Shown here one piece after another: positions 17,384 through 26,748 of a stretch of DNA of 64,000 bases; the stretch's first letter is position 1; every line of letters starts with the position of its first letter. The notes beneath the pieces were generated by a model. The model was not told the origin of the DNA and did not search any database. It saw only the letters and a program-made list of their open reading frames with translations. The DNA is taken from assembly GCF_001306415.1 (NCBI RefSeq), contig NZ_LDJX01000006.1, positions 1 to 64,000 on the forward strand. Direction: 5' to 3'. Both the position numbers and the translations under genes were made by a program. This stretch comes from Croceitalea dokdonensis DOKDO 023. Its GTDB lineage: Bacteria > Bacteroidota > Bacteroidia > Flavobacteriales > Flavobacteriaceae.

Positions 17384-18727
17384 ATGAGCTTACAGAAAAT
17401 CTTTTTTATTCTATCGGTATCAAGTTGTTTGACCATGTCGGCACAACAGGTGTGGACTTTAGAGGAGTGTGTGGATTATGCGATTGAGAATAATCTTCAA
17501 TTGAACGATTTTGAATTTACGGAACTGTCCAGTAAAGAAAGCTACAGACAATCCATAAGGAACCTACTGCCCAACGTGAATGGTTTTGCGGATTACGGAA
17601 TTAGTTTTGGTAGACAGGTTGACCCTAATGATAATAGCATTGTGGTGACCGATTTATTTTCTAACAACTATTCGCTCAGTGCATCTTTTGATATATTTCA
17701 AGGTTTTCAAAAAATAAACAGTATAAAAGCCTCAAAATTTCTGTACAAGGCCGCAAAAGAAGAAAGTGTTCAGCAGAAATACCTCTTGGCTTTTCGAGTC
17801 ATGAGAGCCTTTTACGATATTCAATTTATTGAAGGGTTGATAACAATTTCAGAGGAGCAGGTTGAAATTTCACGTACAAATTTTGAACTGGTCAAAAAAC
17901 AGATTGAGGTTGGTTTAATGGCAGGGGCAGATTTATATGAGGCAGAATCTTTACTGTTGGCCGATGAGTTACTTTTGACCCAAAACAGAAATAGGCTTAT
18001 TGCGGCAAAATTGGCCCTTACACAGGCCATGAACTTAGAAGGCGAAACTGATATTTCAATTCGCCCTGACATGGACAAATCGGAAGAAAAAGAGGAGGAC
18101 AAATCTATAACTTCAGACGATGTTTTCAACACGGCAATGGAATTTATCCCATTGATAAAAGCGCAAGAACTTCGGGTCAAAGCCGCTAAAAAACAGGTTG
18201 CGGTCGCGCGAGGAAACCTTGCGCCAAGACTGGCCATTCAAGGCGGTTATGGTACTGGATATTTTGAAACTATTACCGATTCCTTGGGGGTTACCATTCC
18301 GTTTAGAACGCAGTTCAGGGATAATACAAATCAATTTATTGGGATGTCCCTCAACGTTCCAATAAGTAATGCCTGGTCTGGTCGTTCAAGGGTAAAACAA
18401 CAAAAAATAGCATTGGCCAGAGCCAAAAACAACTTTGAAATTCAAGAACAAGAACTGTATCAGCTCATACAGCAACTCGTACAAGAATACAATGCCTTAA
18501 CTACAGAGGTGCTCCAGACTGAAAAAAGGAGCAAGTCGCAAGAACTGGCATTTCAAATTGCCCAAAAACGATATGAAAAAGGATTAATAAACGCTATAGA
18601 ATTAGGTAGGGCAAAAACACTTTTTGCAACCGCTCAAAATGAAAATCTGCAGGTAAGGCTTCGTTTGAAAGTAAATAGAAGTACCCTGGATTTTTATAAT
18701 AACTTACCTGTTTTCAATATTAATTAA
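17384..18727 (+). CDS. TolC-family outer-membrane efflux protein
   Basis: A 447-residue exported protein. The signal peptide is about 20 residues, MSLQKIFFILSVSSCLTMSA, with cleavage before QQVWTLEECVDYAIENN, the typical opening of Bacteroidota TolC proteins. Two outer-membrane-efflux repeats follow, with long alpha-helical coiled segments (about 130-215 and 330-440) that form the periplasmic tunnel. It would give the outer-membrane exit of a tripartite pump with the HlyD-like protein 8 bases downstream. It is the first gene after the sigma-54 promoter. Confidence 0.93.
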   Translation: MSLQKIFFILSVSSCLTMSAQQVWTLEECVDYAIENNLQLNDFEFTELSSKESYRQSIRNLLPNVNGFADYGISFGRQVDPNDNSIVVTDLFSNNYSLSASFDIFQGFQKINSIKASKFLYKAAKEESVQQKYLLAFRVMRAFYDIQFIEGLITISEEQVEISRTNFELVKKQIEVGLMAGADLYEAESLLLADELLLTQNRNRLIAAKLALTQAMNLEGETDISIRPDMDKSEEKEEDKSITSDDVFNTAMEFIPLIKAQELRVKAAKKQVAVARGNLAPRLAIQGGYGTGYFETITDSLGVTIPFRTQFRDNTNQFIGMSLNVPISNAWSGRSRVKQQKIALARAKNNFEIQEQELYQLIQQLVQEYNALTTEVLQTEKRSKSQELAFQIAQKRYEKGLINAIELGRAKTLFATAQNENLQVRLRLKVNRSTLDFYNNLPVFNIN

Positions 18728-18735
18728 ATACAAAA

Positions 18736-19986
18736 ATGGATATACAACTCGAAAAGAAAAAAGGATTGCGGCCAAAACATTACGGCTATATCGCCTTGGG
18801 CCTACTTTTATTATTTGTTGGTTGGAAATTACTGTTTGGCTCATCAGTATCTACCTTTAGAACTGAAAAAGACCGTCTTTCCATTGCCCAAGTTTCTGCA
18901 GGAAAGTTTGATGATTATATTACTATTAACGGTAATGTTGCACCAATAGCCACTATTTACATGGACGCTTATGAAGGCGGAAGGGTTGCCGAAAAATTGA
19001 TTGAAGAAGGTACCATGGTCAAAAAAGGCGATATCATTCTAAAGCTCGAAAACATGAACCTTTATGAGCAGATTTTAGCCAGCGAAAGCAACTTGGCCTT
19101 AAAGCAAAATGATTTAAGGTCTACGAAACTGACCTTTGATTCAAGACAGGTAGAAGGAAGACGATCGTTAGCTACCGCAAGCACCGATTTACAACGCTTA
19201 AAAAGAAACTTTGAGCAAAATGAAGCTCTGTATGCCGATGAGCTAATCTCAAAGGAAACATACTTGACCTCAAAAGAGAATTACGAGCTAGCGCAAAAAC
19301 AGTATGACATCGTAAAAGTACAAACAGAGCAAGATGATGAATTGCGTAAAACCTCACTTTCAGGTTTGGATACCGACTTAAATAGAATGCAACAGACCCT
19401 ATCCATGGTTTATGAGCGTTTAGATCATTTAAACGTAAGAGCTCCTGCAGATGGGCAATTAGGATTTTTAGATGCTGAAATTGGTCAAAATATTGCTCAA
19501 GGGCAAAGAATTGGACAAGTTAACGTGCTTACTGATTTTAAGATTGAGGCTGAAATAGATGAACACTATATTGATCGGGTAAAAAGAGACCTATCGGCCA
19601 GTCTTGAAAGAAATGGCAAAGAATTTCCATTACGTTTAAGAAAGGTATATCCTGAAGTTCGAAATGGTAGGTTTAAGGTTGATTTGGTTTTCACGGGTGA
19701 AAAACCAGAAACCATAAGGGCAGGTCAAAGCTACAATATCAAGTTACAATTAGGTGCCTCAAGTGATGCGCTACTATTACCTAAGGGTGGATTTTTCCAA
19801 AGTACGGGCGGACAGTGGATATTCGTAGTGAACCCAACTGGAGATGAAGCTATCAAGAGAAACATTCGCGTCGGCAAACAAAACTCCAGATACTATGAAG
19901 TGTTGGAAGGATTGGAAAAAGGAGAACAAGTTATTACTAGCAACTATGATAGCTTTGGCGAGGCCGAAAGAATTGTATTAAAATAA
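18736..19986 (+). CDS. HlyD/MacA-type periplasmic adaptor
   Basis: A 416-residue membrane-fusion protein anchored by one N-terminal helix (about 16-34, YIALGLLLLFVGWKLLFG). A lipoyl/barrel-sandwich half motif follows (GGRVAEKLIEEGTMVKKGD, about 85-103), then a helical hairpin (about 110-215) and the second half motif, VRAPADGQLGFLDAEIGQNI (about 235-254), then beta-barrel and membrane-proximal domains. It would link the TolC channel to an inner-membrane ABC permease, as MacA does. The ATPase gene follows 58 bases after its stop. Confidence 0.92.
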   Translation: MDIQLEKKKGLRPKHYGYIALGLLLLFVGWKLLFGSSVSTFRTEKDRLSIAQVSAGKFDDYITINGNVAPIATIYMDAYEGGRVAEKLIEEGTMVKKGDIILKLENMNLYEQILASESNLALKQNDLRSTKLTFDSRQVEGRRSLATASTDLQRLKRNFEQNEALYADELISKETYLTSKENYELAQKQYDIVKVQTEQDDELRKTSLSGLDTDLNRMQQTLSMVYERLDHLNVRAPADGQLGFLDAEIGQNIAQGQRIGQVNVLTDFKIEAEIDEHYIDRVKRDLSASLERNGKEFPLRLRKVYPEVRNGRFKVDLVFTGEKPETIRAGQSYNIKLQLGASSDALLLPKGGFFQSTGGQWIFVVNPTGDEAIKRNIRVGKQNSRYYEVLEGLEKGEQVITSNYDSFGEAERIVLK

Positions 19987-20044
19987 AACTGTAACACATA
20001 GAGATATCTAGATGTCTTTAACTATTAGAAATAACAATTACGAA

Positions 20045-20740
20045 ATGATCACAATCAAAGATTTAAGAAAAAGCTTTAGAACCGAGGAGGTGGAAACCTT
20101 GGCGTTGAACAATGTAAACCTTCATGTTGAAAATGGGGAATTTGTCGCCATCATGGGGCCATCGGGCTGTGGAAAATCCACATTGTTGAATATTATCGGA
20201 ATGCTCGATAATCCGACTGAGGGCAGCTATAATTTTGCAGGCCATGAAGTTGCAGGTTTAAAAGAAAGCCAAAGAACGCAGCTGCGTAAAGGAAATCTGG
20301 GCTTTGTATTCCAAAGCTTTAACCTTATTGATGAGCTTACTGTTTATGAAAATGTAGAGCTGCCTTTGATTTACCTAAAAATGGGTAAAGCAGAACGTAA
20401 AGAAAAAGTGATGCAAGTCTTAGAACGTATGAAAATCGCCCATCGAGAAAAACACTTTCCACAACAACTATCAGGAGGTCAACAACAACGTGTGGCCATT
20501 TCAAGAGCAGTAGTCACAAATCCGAAATTGATTCTTGCGGATGAGCCTACGGGTAATCTGGATTCTAAAAACGGTATCGAAGTCATGAACCTTTTAACAG
20601 AGCTCAACCAAGAAGGCACTACTATTGTTATGGTAACACACTCCGATAGAGATTCGCATTACGCGCATAGAGTAGTTAATTTATTTGATGGTCAAATAGC
20701 CACGGAAAGTCAAAATAGAGCAATAGGAGCGACAGTTTAA
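20045..20740 (+). CDS. LolD/MacB-type ABC ATPase (first of two)
   Basis: A 231-residue ATPase from the ATG at 20045 (MITIKDLRKSF); an upstream ATG at 20012 would add 11 residues unlike the family. It has Walker A GPSGCGKST, the LolD/MacB-type FVFQSFNLIDELTVYENVELP region, a full LSGGQQQRVAISRAV signature, Walker B LILADEPTGNLDSKNG and the H-loop VMVTHSD. This subfamily powers FtsX-type permeases that move lipoproteins or drive periplasmic pumps rather than classical transport. It is the likely motor for the permeases downstream. Confidence 0.94.
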   Translation: MITIKDLRKSFRTEEVETLALNNVNLHVENGEFVAIMGPSGCGKSTLLNIIGMLDNPTEGSYNFAGHEVAGLKESQRTQLRKGNLGFVFQSFNLIDELTVYENVELPLIYLKMGKAERKEKVMQVLERMKIAHREKHFPQQLSGGQQQRVAISRAVVTNPKLILADEPTGNLDSKNGIEVMNLLTELNQEGTTIVMVTHSDRDSHYAHRVVNLFDGQIATESQNRAIGATV

Positions 20741-20757
20741 AAGAGTTTATTCACTTG

Positions 20758-20777
20758 CCCTGAGCAGCGTCGAAGGG
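20758..20777. repeat. Short palindromic intergenic repeat (CTGAGC..GTCGAAG type)
   Basis: CCCTGAGCAGCGTCGAAGGG has complementary ends (CCCT/AGGG). It belongs to a small dispersed family: related sequences occur at 20816-20834, 24051-24066, 36677-36696 and 39087-39101, all inside this ABC array. The one at 20816-20834 lies within the next gene. Confidence 0.75.
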
Positions 20778-20798
20778 TCAATCAAAAAACAATACATC

Positions 20799-21584
20799 AT
20801 GAAATCATCAACCCGTACTGAGCGTAGTCGAAATTTCAACCTATTTAGTGCAAAGCTCTTCATCACGGTTTTTGCACTATGTTCAATAAACGCTTTCGGA
20901 CAGTTAAAAACGATTCCCGTGGAAAACTATGACAAGGTCATTGTAAGTCCTCATATCGCAGTAACTTTTGTGGCGGGAGCATCAGAATCCGTAAGTATTC
21001 ATACTAGCACTGAACCATTGGATAAATTGACCATTGAAGTTGTTGGGAACACCCTTCGACTTTATTTAGAGGGCGCAAAAACCTATACCGATACTGAAAA
21101 AGTAAAAGGAGATCAATATGAGTATAATAACCCTATCTATAAAGGAACAGTAGTCACGGCAACAGTTACCTACACCCAACTGAAAGAACTCTCTTTAAGG
21201 GGTGAAGAGAAATTCACCATTGAAGATAGATTGACGGCCGAAGACTTTACCTTGAAAATGTTTGGAGAATCCCAAGTGTATTTTGATGAGGTTGACTTTG
21301 ATAATTTGAAGACCACGATCTATGGAGAAAGCTATTTAGAACTTAAAAAAGGTCAAATCACCAAACAAAAAATCACCGCCTATGGTGAAACTACCATAAA
21401 TACCTTGGGGGTAGAAACCCGTACTACAAAAATTACTGTTTTTGGCGAGGGAAGTTATCGGATAGCCGTTGAAGACAAACTAAAAGTTACTGCTTTTGGT
21501 GAAGCAACCATAGCTTACAAAGGTTCTCCTGATATAAGTAGGGGTATGGTAATTGGAGAGGCGAAAATCCAACAAATTGACTAA
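20799..21584 (+). CDS. GIN-domain (DUF2807) exported beta-helix protein
   Basis: A 261-residue exported protein. After an unusual hydrophilic start (STRTERSRNFN, encoded by an intergenic-type repeat at 20816-20834) comes a signal segment, LFITVFALCSINAFG, at about 24-38. The mature part is the head-GIN/DUF2807 fold: short strands repeat about every 20 residues around a [FYI]GE[SATG] turn (MFGES, IYGES, AYGET, VFGEG, AFGEA, VIGEA), suggesting a right-handed beta-helix. Function of the family is unknown. It sits between the ATPase and the first permease, so it may be a periplasmic part of the machine. An alternative start closer to the signal is possible. Confidence 0.82.
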   Translation: MKSSTRTERSRNFNLFSAKLFITVFALCSINAFGQLKTIPVENYDKVIVSPHIAVTFVAGASESVSIHTSTEPLDKLTIEVVGNTLRLYLEGAKTYTDTEKVKGDQYEYNNPIYKGTVVTATVTYTQLKELSLRGEEKFTIEDRLTAEDFTLKMFGESQVYFDEVDFDNLKTTIYGESYLELKKGQITKQKITAYGETTINTLGVETRTTKITVFGEGSYRIAVEDKLKVTAFGEATIAYKGSPDISRGMVIGEAKIQQID

Positions 21585-21624
21585 GCCATTTTCAAAAACA
21601 ATCAAATCAATCTAAAACGAAATC

Positions 21625-24024
21625 ATGTTCAAAAACTATTTCAAAATCGCATGGAGAAACCTTTTAAAAAACAAAGGATATTCTATCATTAATATTGGAG
21701 GTTTGGCCTTGGGTATGGCTGTAACGCTGATTATCGGTCTTTGGATGCAAGATGAGCTGACCCATAATGATAATTTCAAAAACAAAGACAGGTTTGCGCA
21801 AATATTCCAGTCACAGACATTCAATAATAGAACCGGTACTGGTCCTGCGATACCCTTGCCACTTGAGCCAGCGTTACGGGACGGTTATGGTGATAGTTTT
21901 AAGTATTTGGTGATGTCATCTTGGACCAATGATTCTTATATAAAATATGGAGAAATTAATCTTTCACGACCTGGGAATTATATGCAACGTAAAGCGCCAC
22001 AATTATTGGGCTTGAACGTTTTAAAAGGTGATGAAGACGGCTTGCGCGAAATGAACTCCATCATGCTTTCAAAATCTACAGCGGACGCCTTCTTTGGAAA
22101 CGTAGACCCTATAGGCAAAACGGTTCGCATCAGCAACGAACATGATATGATGGTCACTGCGGTATATGAAGACTTGCCCTATAATTCTTCATTCAGTGAA
22201 ACCGATTTTATCATGCCATGGGACCATTATTACAATACCCAAGAGTGGATGCAAAACTCTAAGGACAATTGGCAAAACAATTCGTTTCAAATGTTTGTTG
22301 AAATTGCTGAGAACACCTCTATGGAAAGTATTACCAATGCCATTATTGATGTCAAAAAGAATGCCGATGAAGACGTGGTGCAATACAACCCACGTATTTT
22401 TCTATTTCCAATGGAAGATTGGTACCTGCGCAGCAATTTTGAAAATGGGGTGCAAACTGGCGGGCGAATCAAATACGTCTGGTTATTCGGAATCATAGGT
22501 GCTTTTGTGCTCTTGCTGGCTTGCATCAATTTTATGAACCTCAGCACAGCACGTTCTGAAAAACGGGCAAAAGAAGTAGGAATAAGAAAATCCATCGGTT
22601 CACAAAAAGGACAGCTAATCTATCAATTTTTAAGTGAGTCTTTTTTAGTGGTACTATTTGCGTATTTGATGGCACTTATTATCGTATTGCTTTGTTTAAA
22701 TGGCTTCAATGAACTCGCTAGAAAGGAAATAGAATTTCCTTGGGGCAGTGGTGGCTTTTGGCTGATTTCAGTAGGGTTTATATTATTTACGGCACTTTTA
22801 GCAGGTAGTTATCCTGCACTTTACCTTTCATCTTTTAGACCTGTAGATGTCTTAAAAGGAACTTTCAAAACCGGTAAATATGCAGGGCTGCCCCGAAAGA
22901 TTTTGGTAGTACTTCAATTCACGGTTTCAGTGGCCTTTATTATAGGTACCGTAATCGTTATGCAGCAGATCAATCATGCCAAAAATAGACCTATAGGCTA
23001 TGATCGAGAGGGTTTGATACAAATACCCACTTTTAGTCAAGATTTTACAGGTAAATCTGATTTGATGCGTGAACAATTTATCAAATCTGGTGCTGTAGTA
23101 GAAATGGCTACCTCAAGCAGTCCAACCACTAGAATTTGGTCCAATAGAAGTGGTTTTACTTGGGAAGGCAAGCCCGAAGGGTTTCAAGAAGATCTTGCAT
23201 GGACCGAGGTTTCATCAGAGTATGCCAAAACAATAGGTTTAAAAATTGTACAGGGACGTGATTTCTCACGTGACATGGCAACGGATTCCCTTGGCGTCTT
23301 GATCAATCAAACCGCCGTAAAATATTTCGGATTTGAAAACCCTATTGGAATGCTTTTAAAAGATAGCGATGTAGAAGACCCTAATCCCCCTTTAAAAATA
23401 ATTGGTGTCGTTGAAGATATGATTGCACAATCGCCCTATGAGCCGGTTAAGCAAGGAATGTACGTTTATGATAGGCATAACAATTTTAGTTACTACAACT
23501 TACGATTGAATCCTAACCAAAGTGTTAACCAAAACCTTGCCATTATTGAGCGGGTTTTTAAAGAGAATTTCCCCGCCATACCATTTGAGTATGATTTTGT
23601 AGATGAGGAATATGCCGCCAAGTTCGCCGCTGAGCAACGTATCGGCACGTTGTCTGGCATATTCACCGCACTCGCCATTTTGATAAGTTGTCTTGGTCTA
23701 TTTGGGTTGACCTCCTTCGTTGCCGAGCAGCGGACCAAAGAAATCGGTGTTCGTAAAGTGTTGGGTGCCTCTGTGTTCAATGTATGGAACATGCTTTCTA
23801 AAGACTTTTTAAAATTGGTGGTCATCTCTTGTTTTATAGCGGTGCCAATTGCTTACTATGTGATGAACGGTTGGCTGCAAGAATACCCGTATCGGGTCAT
23901 CTTAAAATGGTGGATTTTCGCTTTGGCCATGTTAGGTGCTATGGGCGTAACGGTTTTGACAGTAAGTTTTCAAGCTATTAGAGCAGCAAAACAAAACCCT
24001 GTTAAGAGTTTGCGGACGGAATAA
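21625..24024 (+). CDS. FtsX/MacB-type ABC permease 1 of 8
   Basis: A 799-residue inner-membrane protein with two similar halves, each a membrane helix, a periplasmic MacB-PCD-like domain and an FtsX domain of three helices. The N terminus is MFKNYFKIAWRNLLKNKGYS; the first FtsX domain begins ACINFMNLSTARSEKRAKEVG near residue 300, the second has SCLGLFGLTSFVAEQRTKEIG near residue 690, and the end is NPVKSLRTE. Such permeases couple ATP hydrolysis to shape changes across the membrane (as MacB and LolCE). This is the last gene of the unit starting with TolC and, by position, the most likely direct partner of ATPase 1. Confidence 0.93.
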   Translation: MFKNYFKIAWRNLLKNKGYSIINIGGLALGMAVTLIIGLWMQDELTHNDNFKNKDRFAQIFQSQTFNNRTGTGPAIPLPLEPALRDGYGDSFKYLVMSSWTNDSYIKYGEINLSRPGNYMQRKAPQLLGLNVLKGDEDGLREMNSIMLSKSTADAFFGNVDPIGKTVRISNEHDMMVTAVYEDLPYNSSFSETDFIMPWDHYYNTQEWMQNSKDNWQNNSFQMFVEIAENTSMESITNAIIDVKKNADEDVVQYNPRIFLFPMEDWYLRSNFENGVQTGGRIKYVWLFGIIGAFVLLLACINFMNLSTARSEKRAKEVGIRKSIGSQKGQLIYQFLSESFLVVLFAYLMALIIVLLCLNGFNELARKEIEFPWGSGGFWLISVGFILFTALLAGSYPALYLSSFRPVDVLKGTFKTGKYAGLPRKILVVLQFTVSVAFIIGTVIVMQQINHAKNRPIGYDREGLIQIPTFSQDFTGKSDLMREQFIKSGAVVEMATSSSPTTRIWSNRSGFTWEGKPEGFQEDLAWTEVSSEYAKTIGLKIVQGRDFSRDMATDSLGVLINQTAVKYFGFENPIGMLLKDSDVEDPNPPLKIIGVVEDMIAQSPYEPVKQGMYVYDRHNNFSYYNLRLNPNQSVNQNLAIIERVFKENFPAIPFEYDFVDEEYAAKFAAEQRIGTLSGIFTALAILISCLGLFGLTSFVAEQRTKEIGVRKVLGASVFNVWNMLSKDFLKLVVISCFIAVPIAYYVMNGWLQEYPYRVILKWWIFALAMLGAMGVTVLTVSFQAIRAAKQNPVKSLRTE

Positions 24025-24026
24025 AA

Positions 24027-24176
24027 CTCCTCCCTTGTTTTAAGGGAGGTGGCACTAAGCGAAGCAAAAGTGACGGAGGGATTAAACATACTACTTTAGA
24101 ACAACACTTAACCAAGTTTACTGTGGAATCCCCCCGTCAGCAAACTAACACCTCCCTTTAGTAAAGGGAGGTGCTG
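24027..24176. repeat. Composite inverted repeat between permeases 1 and 2
   Basis: Two short hairpins, CTCCCTTGTTTTAAGGGAG-like (near 24030-24049) and ACCTCCCTTTAGTAAAGGGAGGT-like (near 24149-24172), flank a larger inverted pair: GACGGAGGGATT (24072-24083) and AATCCCCCCGTC (24126-24137, one mismatch). A GCACTAAGCGAAGC element of the dispersed family lies inside (24051-24066). The layout resembles REP or MITE-like intergenic elements common in Flavobacteriia. It may also end the first transcript. Confidence 0.7.
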
Positions 24177-24197
24177 AAAAAAGCAACCGCTATTATG

Positions 24198-24236
24198 TGT
24201 AAATAAATTATACATGGTCTGTCTAAGTATTTGACA
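24198..24236. promoter_or_regulatory. Paired 17-bp palindromes, predicted activator sites (TU2)
   Basis: TGTAAATAAATTATACA (24198-24214) and TGTCTAAGTATTTGACA (24220-24236) again have centres 22 bp apart and fit TGT-N2-A-N3-ATT-N2-ACA. The centre of the second is 62 bp before a TGGCATG element. Same layout as at 17242 and 31608. Confidence 0.82.
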
Positions 24237-24289
24237 GGTTAGTATTGTGGTTTTATGGTAAAGTTCTTATTGTCAGTATTTTATGATAC

Positions 24290-24306
24290 TGGCATGATTA
24301 TAGGCT
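24290..24306 (+). promoter_or_regulatory. Predicted sigma-54 promoter of permeases 2-4
   Basis: TGGCATG-ATTA-TAGGCT resembles the TolC-operon promoter (TGGCATG-AGAA-TAGCT), but the -12 GC is one base further away. It lies 49 bases before the ATG at 24339. The position relative to the paired palindromes supports it more than the -12 match does. Confidence 0.55.
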
Positions 24307-24338
24307 CTTAATTGGTATCAATCAAAAAACGAACTGTC

Positions 24339-26717
24339 ATGTTAAAAAATTATTTAAAAATCGCTTGGAGAAGCCTTTGGAAAAACAAAGGATTTAGCGT
24401 TTTGAACATTTTTGGATTGGCCATAGGAATTACCTGTGCCTGTCTCATATTGCTTTGGGTTGAAGATGAGGTGAATTACGATAGTGTTTTTCCAAAACAA
24501 GACTTACTATATTATGTTCCCACAAACCAAACTTTTGAAGGGGAAGTTTATACTTATAATGTTACCCCTGGACCCCTTGCCAAAGATTTAAAAGAAGAAG
24601 TGCCCGGAATTGCAAAATCTGCCGCAACCTTTGGCGAGGAGATGTTGCTCACCAACGGGGAAACGGTAATCAATAGATTTGGAAGGTACGTGCAACCTGA
24701 TTTTCTCGATATGTTCAATTTAGAATTTTTGGAAGGAGAAAAGGACAAAGCGCTTTCAACCCCTGACGGAATTGTGTTGACAAAGAAAACCGCAATAGCG
24801 CTTTTTGGCACCGATAAAAACGTCTTGAATAAAGTACTACAGTTGAATAGTGAGTTTTCCTTTACCGTTAGGGGTATCATAAAAGATTTGCCAAGTACCG
24901 TCACTTATAAATTTGATTGGCTTATTCCCTTTCAGCGTTTCCAATTGGGACAAGACAATATGGCTTGGGCCCAACAATATGGTGGAAATTTTGCTGATAC
25001 CTTCGTAGAACTTACTCCAAATACCGACTTTAAAACAGTAGATAGCAAGGTCAGGAAAATGATAGCTTCCAAAATAGAATATGATACCGAAGTTCCAAAT
25101 GAGGCGTTCTTACATTCCATTAAGGATTGGCATCTACGATCAGAGTTTAAAGAAGGTAAAATTGTTGGTGGCAAGATTACTTTAGTAAGGTCACTGGCCT
25201 TCATAGCTTTAATCATTCTATTGATTGCCTGTATCAATTTTATGAACCTCTCAACCGCTCGAAGTGGTAAGCGGGCCAATGAAGTTGGGGTTAGAAAAGT
25301 ATTGGGTTCAAGCAAAAAAAGATTAGTAGGTCAGTTTTTAACGGAGTCTATGATTTTATCCGCTATGTCGGCGATGTTAAGTGTCGTTCTTGTAGTGTTA
25401 TTACTCCCGTCCTTCAACACTTTGGTAGAAAAACAGATTGAACTGAGACTATCTGAACCTATTCATATACTTTCACTTTTAGGTATTACGTTAATTTGTG
25501 GTCTCTTGGCGGGCTGGTATCCTGCGCTATATCTTTCCTCCTTTAGGCCTGCCCACGTGCTTAAGGGGGGCGATAAAAATCAAGGCAGCGCAACGATTAT
25601 TAGAAAAGGTCTTGTGGTTGCCCAGTTTGCCGTTTCCATAGTTTTTATTATTTGCAGTACGATCATCTATCAACAGATACAACATGTAAGCACTCGGGAT
25701 GTAGGTTATAGCAAAGGAACATTACTAAATCTACCCGTAAGCGGTAATATGATTGAGAAATTTCAACCTATTAAAGAGGAAATGATAGCATCAGGTCTAA
25801 TACAGAACGTGGCGCTGACCAATGCAAACATGCTCACAGGTGGTTTTAATGGGCAAGGATATCGATGGCAAGGGGATCAGAATACCGAGAATGTTTTGAT
25901 AAGATATAGGTTTGTAAGTCCAAACTTTTTTAGTACCGTAGGATTAAATTTACTTGAAGGTCGTAGCTTCAACAATGACGTTACAATAGACAGCACAAAT
26001 GTTATAATAACCCAATCTTTTGCGAAATTGATGGGAGAAGATAGTGCTATCGGAAAAACTATTACAGAGGAGGATATCAACTATAATGTAATAGGTGTAG
26101 TAAACGATTATGTCTATGGGGATGTATATGGTAATAACAATACAGGACCAGTCATTTTTTATAGTTATTCGGATAATGCGAATACGATGTATGTGAACCT
26201 AAAAGCAAATGTGTCATCAGCTGATGCCTTGGCCGTGGTACAAAACGTACTTAAAAAATATAACCCTGCATTTCCATTTGAATATCGTTTTGAAAACGAC
26301 CTCTTTAATTCTAGGTTCAGAAACGAAGAATTGGTTGGGGATCTGGCCAAGATATTCGCTATTCTAGCCATTATTATTTCATGTTTGGGTCTCTTCGGTC
26401 TGGCAGCATACACGGCAGAGCAACGAAAAAAGGAAATTGGGGTAAGAAAGGTGTTGGGGTCTAGTGTTTCCGGTATTGTTCGGTTACTATCAAAAGATTT
26501 TATGCGTCTAGTGCTGATTGCCCTTTTTATTGCGATTCCTTTAGCGTGGTGGTTTATGAGTAAATGGTTGGAAAGTTTTGCCTATAAGGTCACCATTGAT
26601 TTATGGGTCTTTGCAATAGCTGGGGCGGTTGCGATAAGTATTGCATTATTTACGGTAAGCTTTCAGGCCATAAAAGCTGCAGTGGCTAATCCCGTAAAAA
26701 GCCTAAGAACAGAGTAA
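24339..26717 (+). CDS. FtsX/MacB-type ABC permease 2 of 8
   Basis: A 792-residue two-half permease. I start at ATG 24339 (MLKNYLKIAWRSLWKNKGFS), which follows the ATCAAAAAACGAACTGTC leader; a non-ATG start at 24312 would only add leader sequence. The first FtsX block is ACINFMNLSTARSGKRANEVG, the second SCLGLFGLAAYTAEQRKKEIG, and the end is NPVKSLRTE. It is first in a unit with its own palindrome pair and sigma-54-like promoter and is followed by permease 3 after 31 bases. No ATPase gene lies in this unit. Confidence 0.92.
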   Translation: MLKNYLKIAWRSLWKNKGFSVLNIFGLAIGITCACLILLWVEDEVNYDSVFPKQDLLYYVPTNQTFEGEVYTYNVTPGPLAKDLKEEVPGIAKSAATFGEEMLLTNGETVINRFGRYVQPDFLDMFNLEFLEGEKDKALSTPDGIVLTKKTAIALFGTDKNVLNKVLQLNSEFSFTVRGIIKDLPSTVTYKFDWLIPFQRFQLGQDNMAWAQQYGGNFADTFVELTPNTDFKTVDSKVRKMIASKIEYDTEVPNEAFLHSIKDWHLRSEFKEGKIVGGKITLVRSLAFIALIILLIACINFMNLSTARSGKRANEVGVRKVLGSSKKRLVGQFLTESMILSAMSAMLSVVLVVLLLPSFNTLVEKQIELRLSEPIHILSLLGITLICGLLAGWYPALYLSSFRPAHVLKGGDKNQGSATIIRKGLVVAQFAVSIVFIICSTIIYQQIQHVSTRDVGYSKGTLLNLPVSGNMIEKFQPIKEEMIASGLIQNVALTNANMLTGGFNGQGYRWQGDQNTENVLIRYRFVSPNFFSTVGLNLLEGRSFNNDVTIDSTNVIITQSFAKLMGEDSAIGKTITEEDINYNVIGVVNDYVYGDVYGNNNTGPVIFYSYSDNANTMYVNLKANVSSADALAVVQNVLKKYNPAFPFEYRFENDLFNSRFRNEELVGDLAKIFAILAIIISCLGLFGLAAYTAEQRKKEIGVRKVLGSSVSGIVRLLSKDFMRLVLIALFIAIPLAWWFMSKWLESFAYKVTIDLWVFAIAGAVAISIALFTVSFQAIKAAVANPVKSLRTE

Positions 26718-26748
26718 CTTTTTACATCAATCAAAAAACGAAATCATC

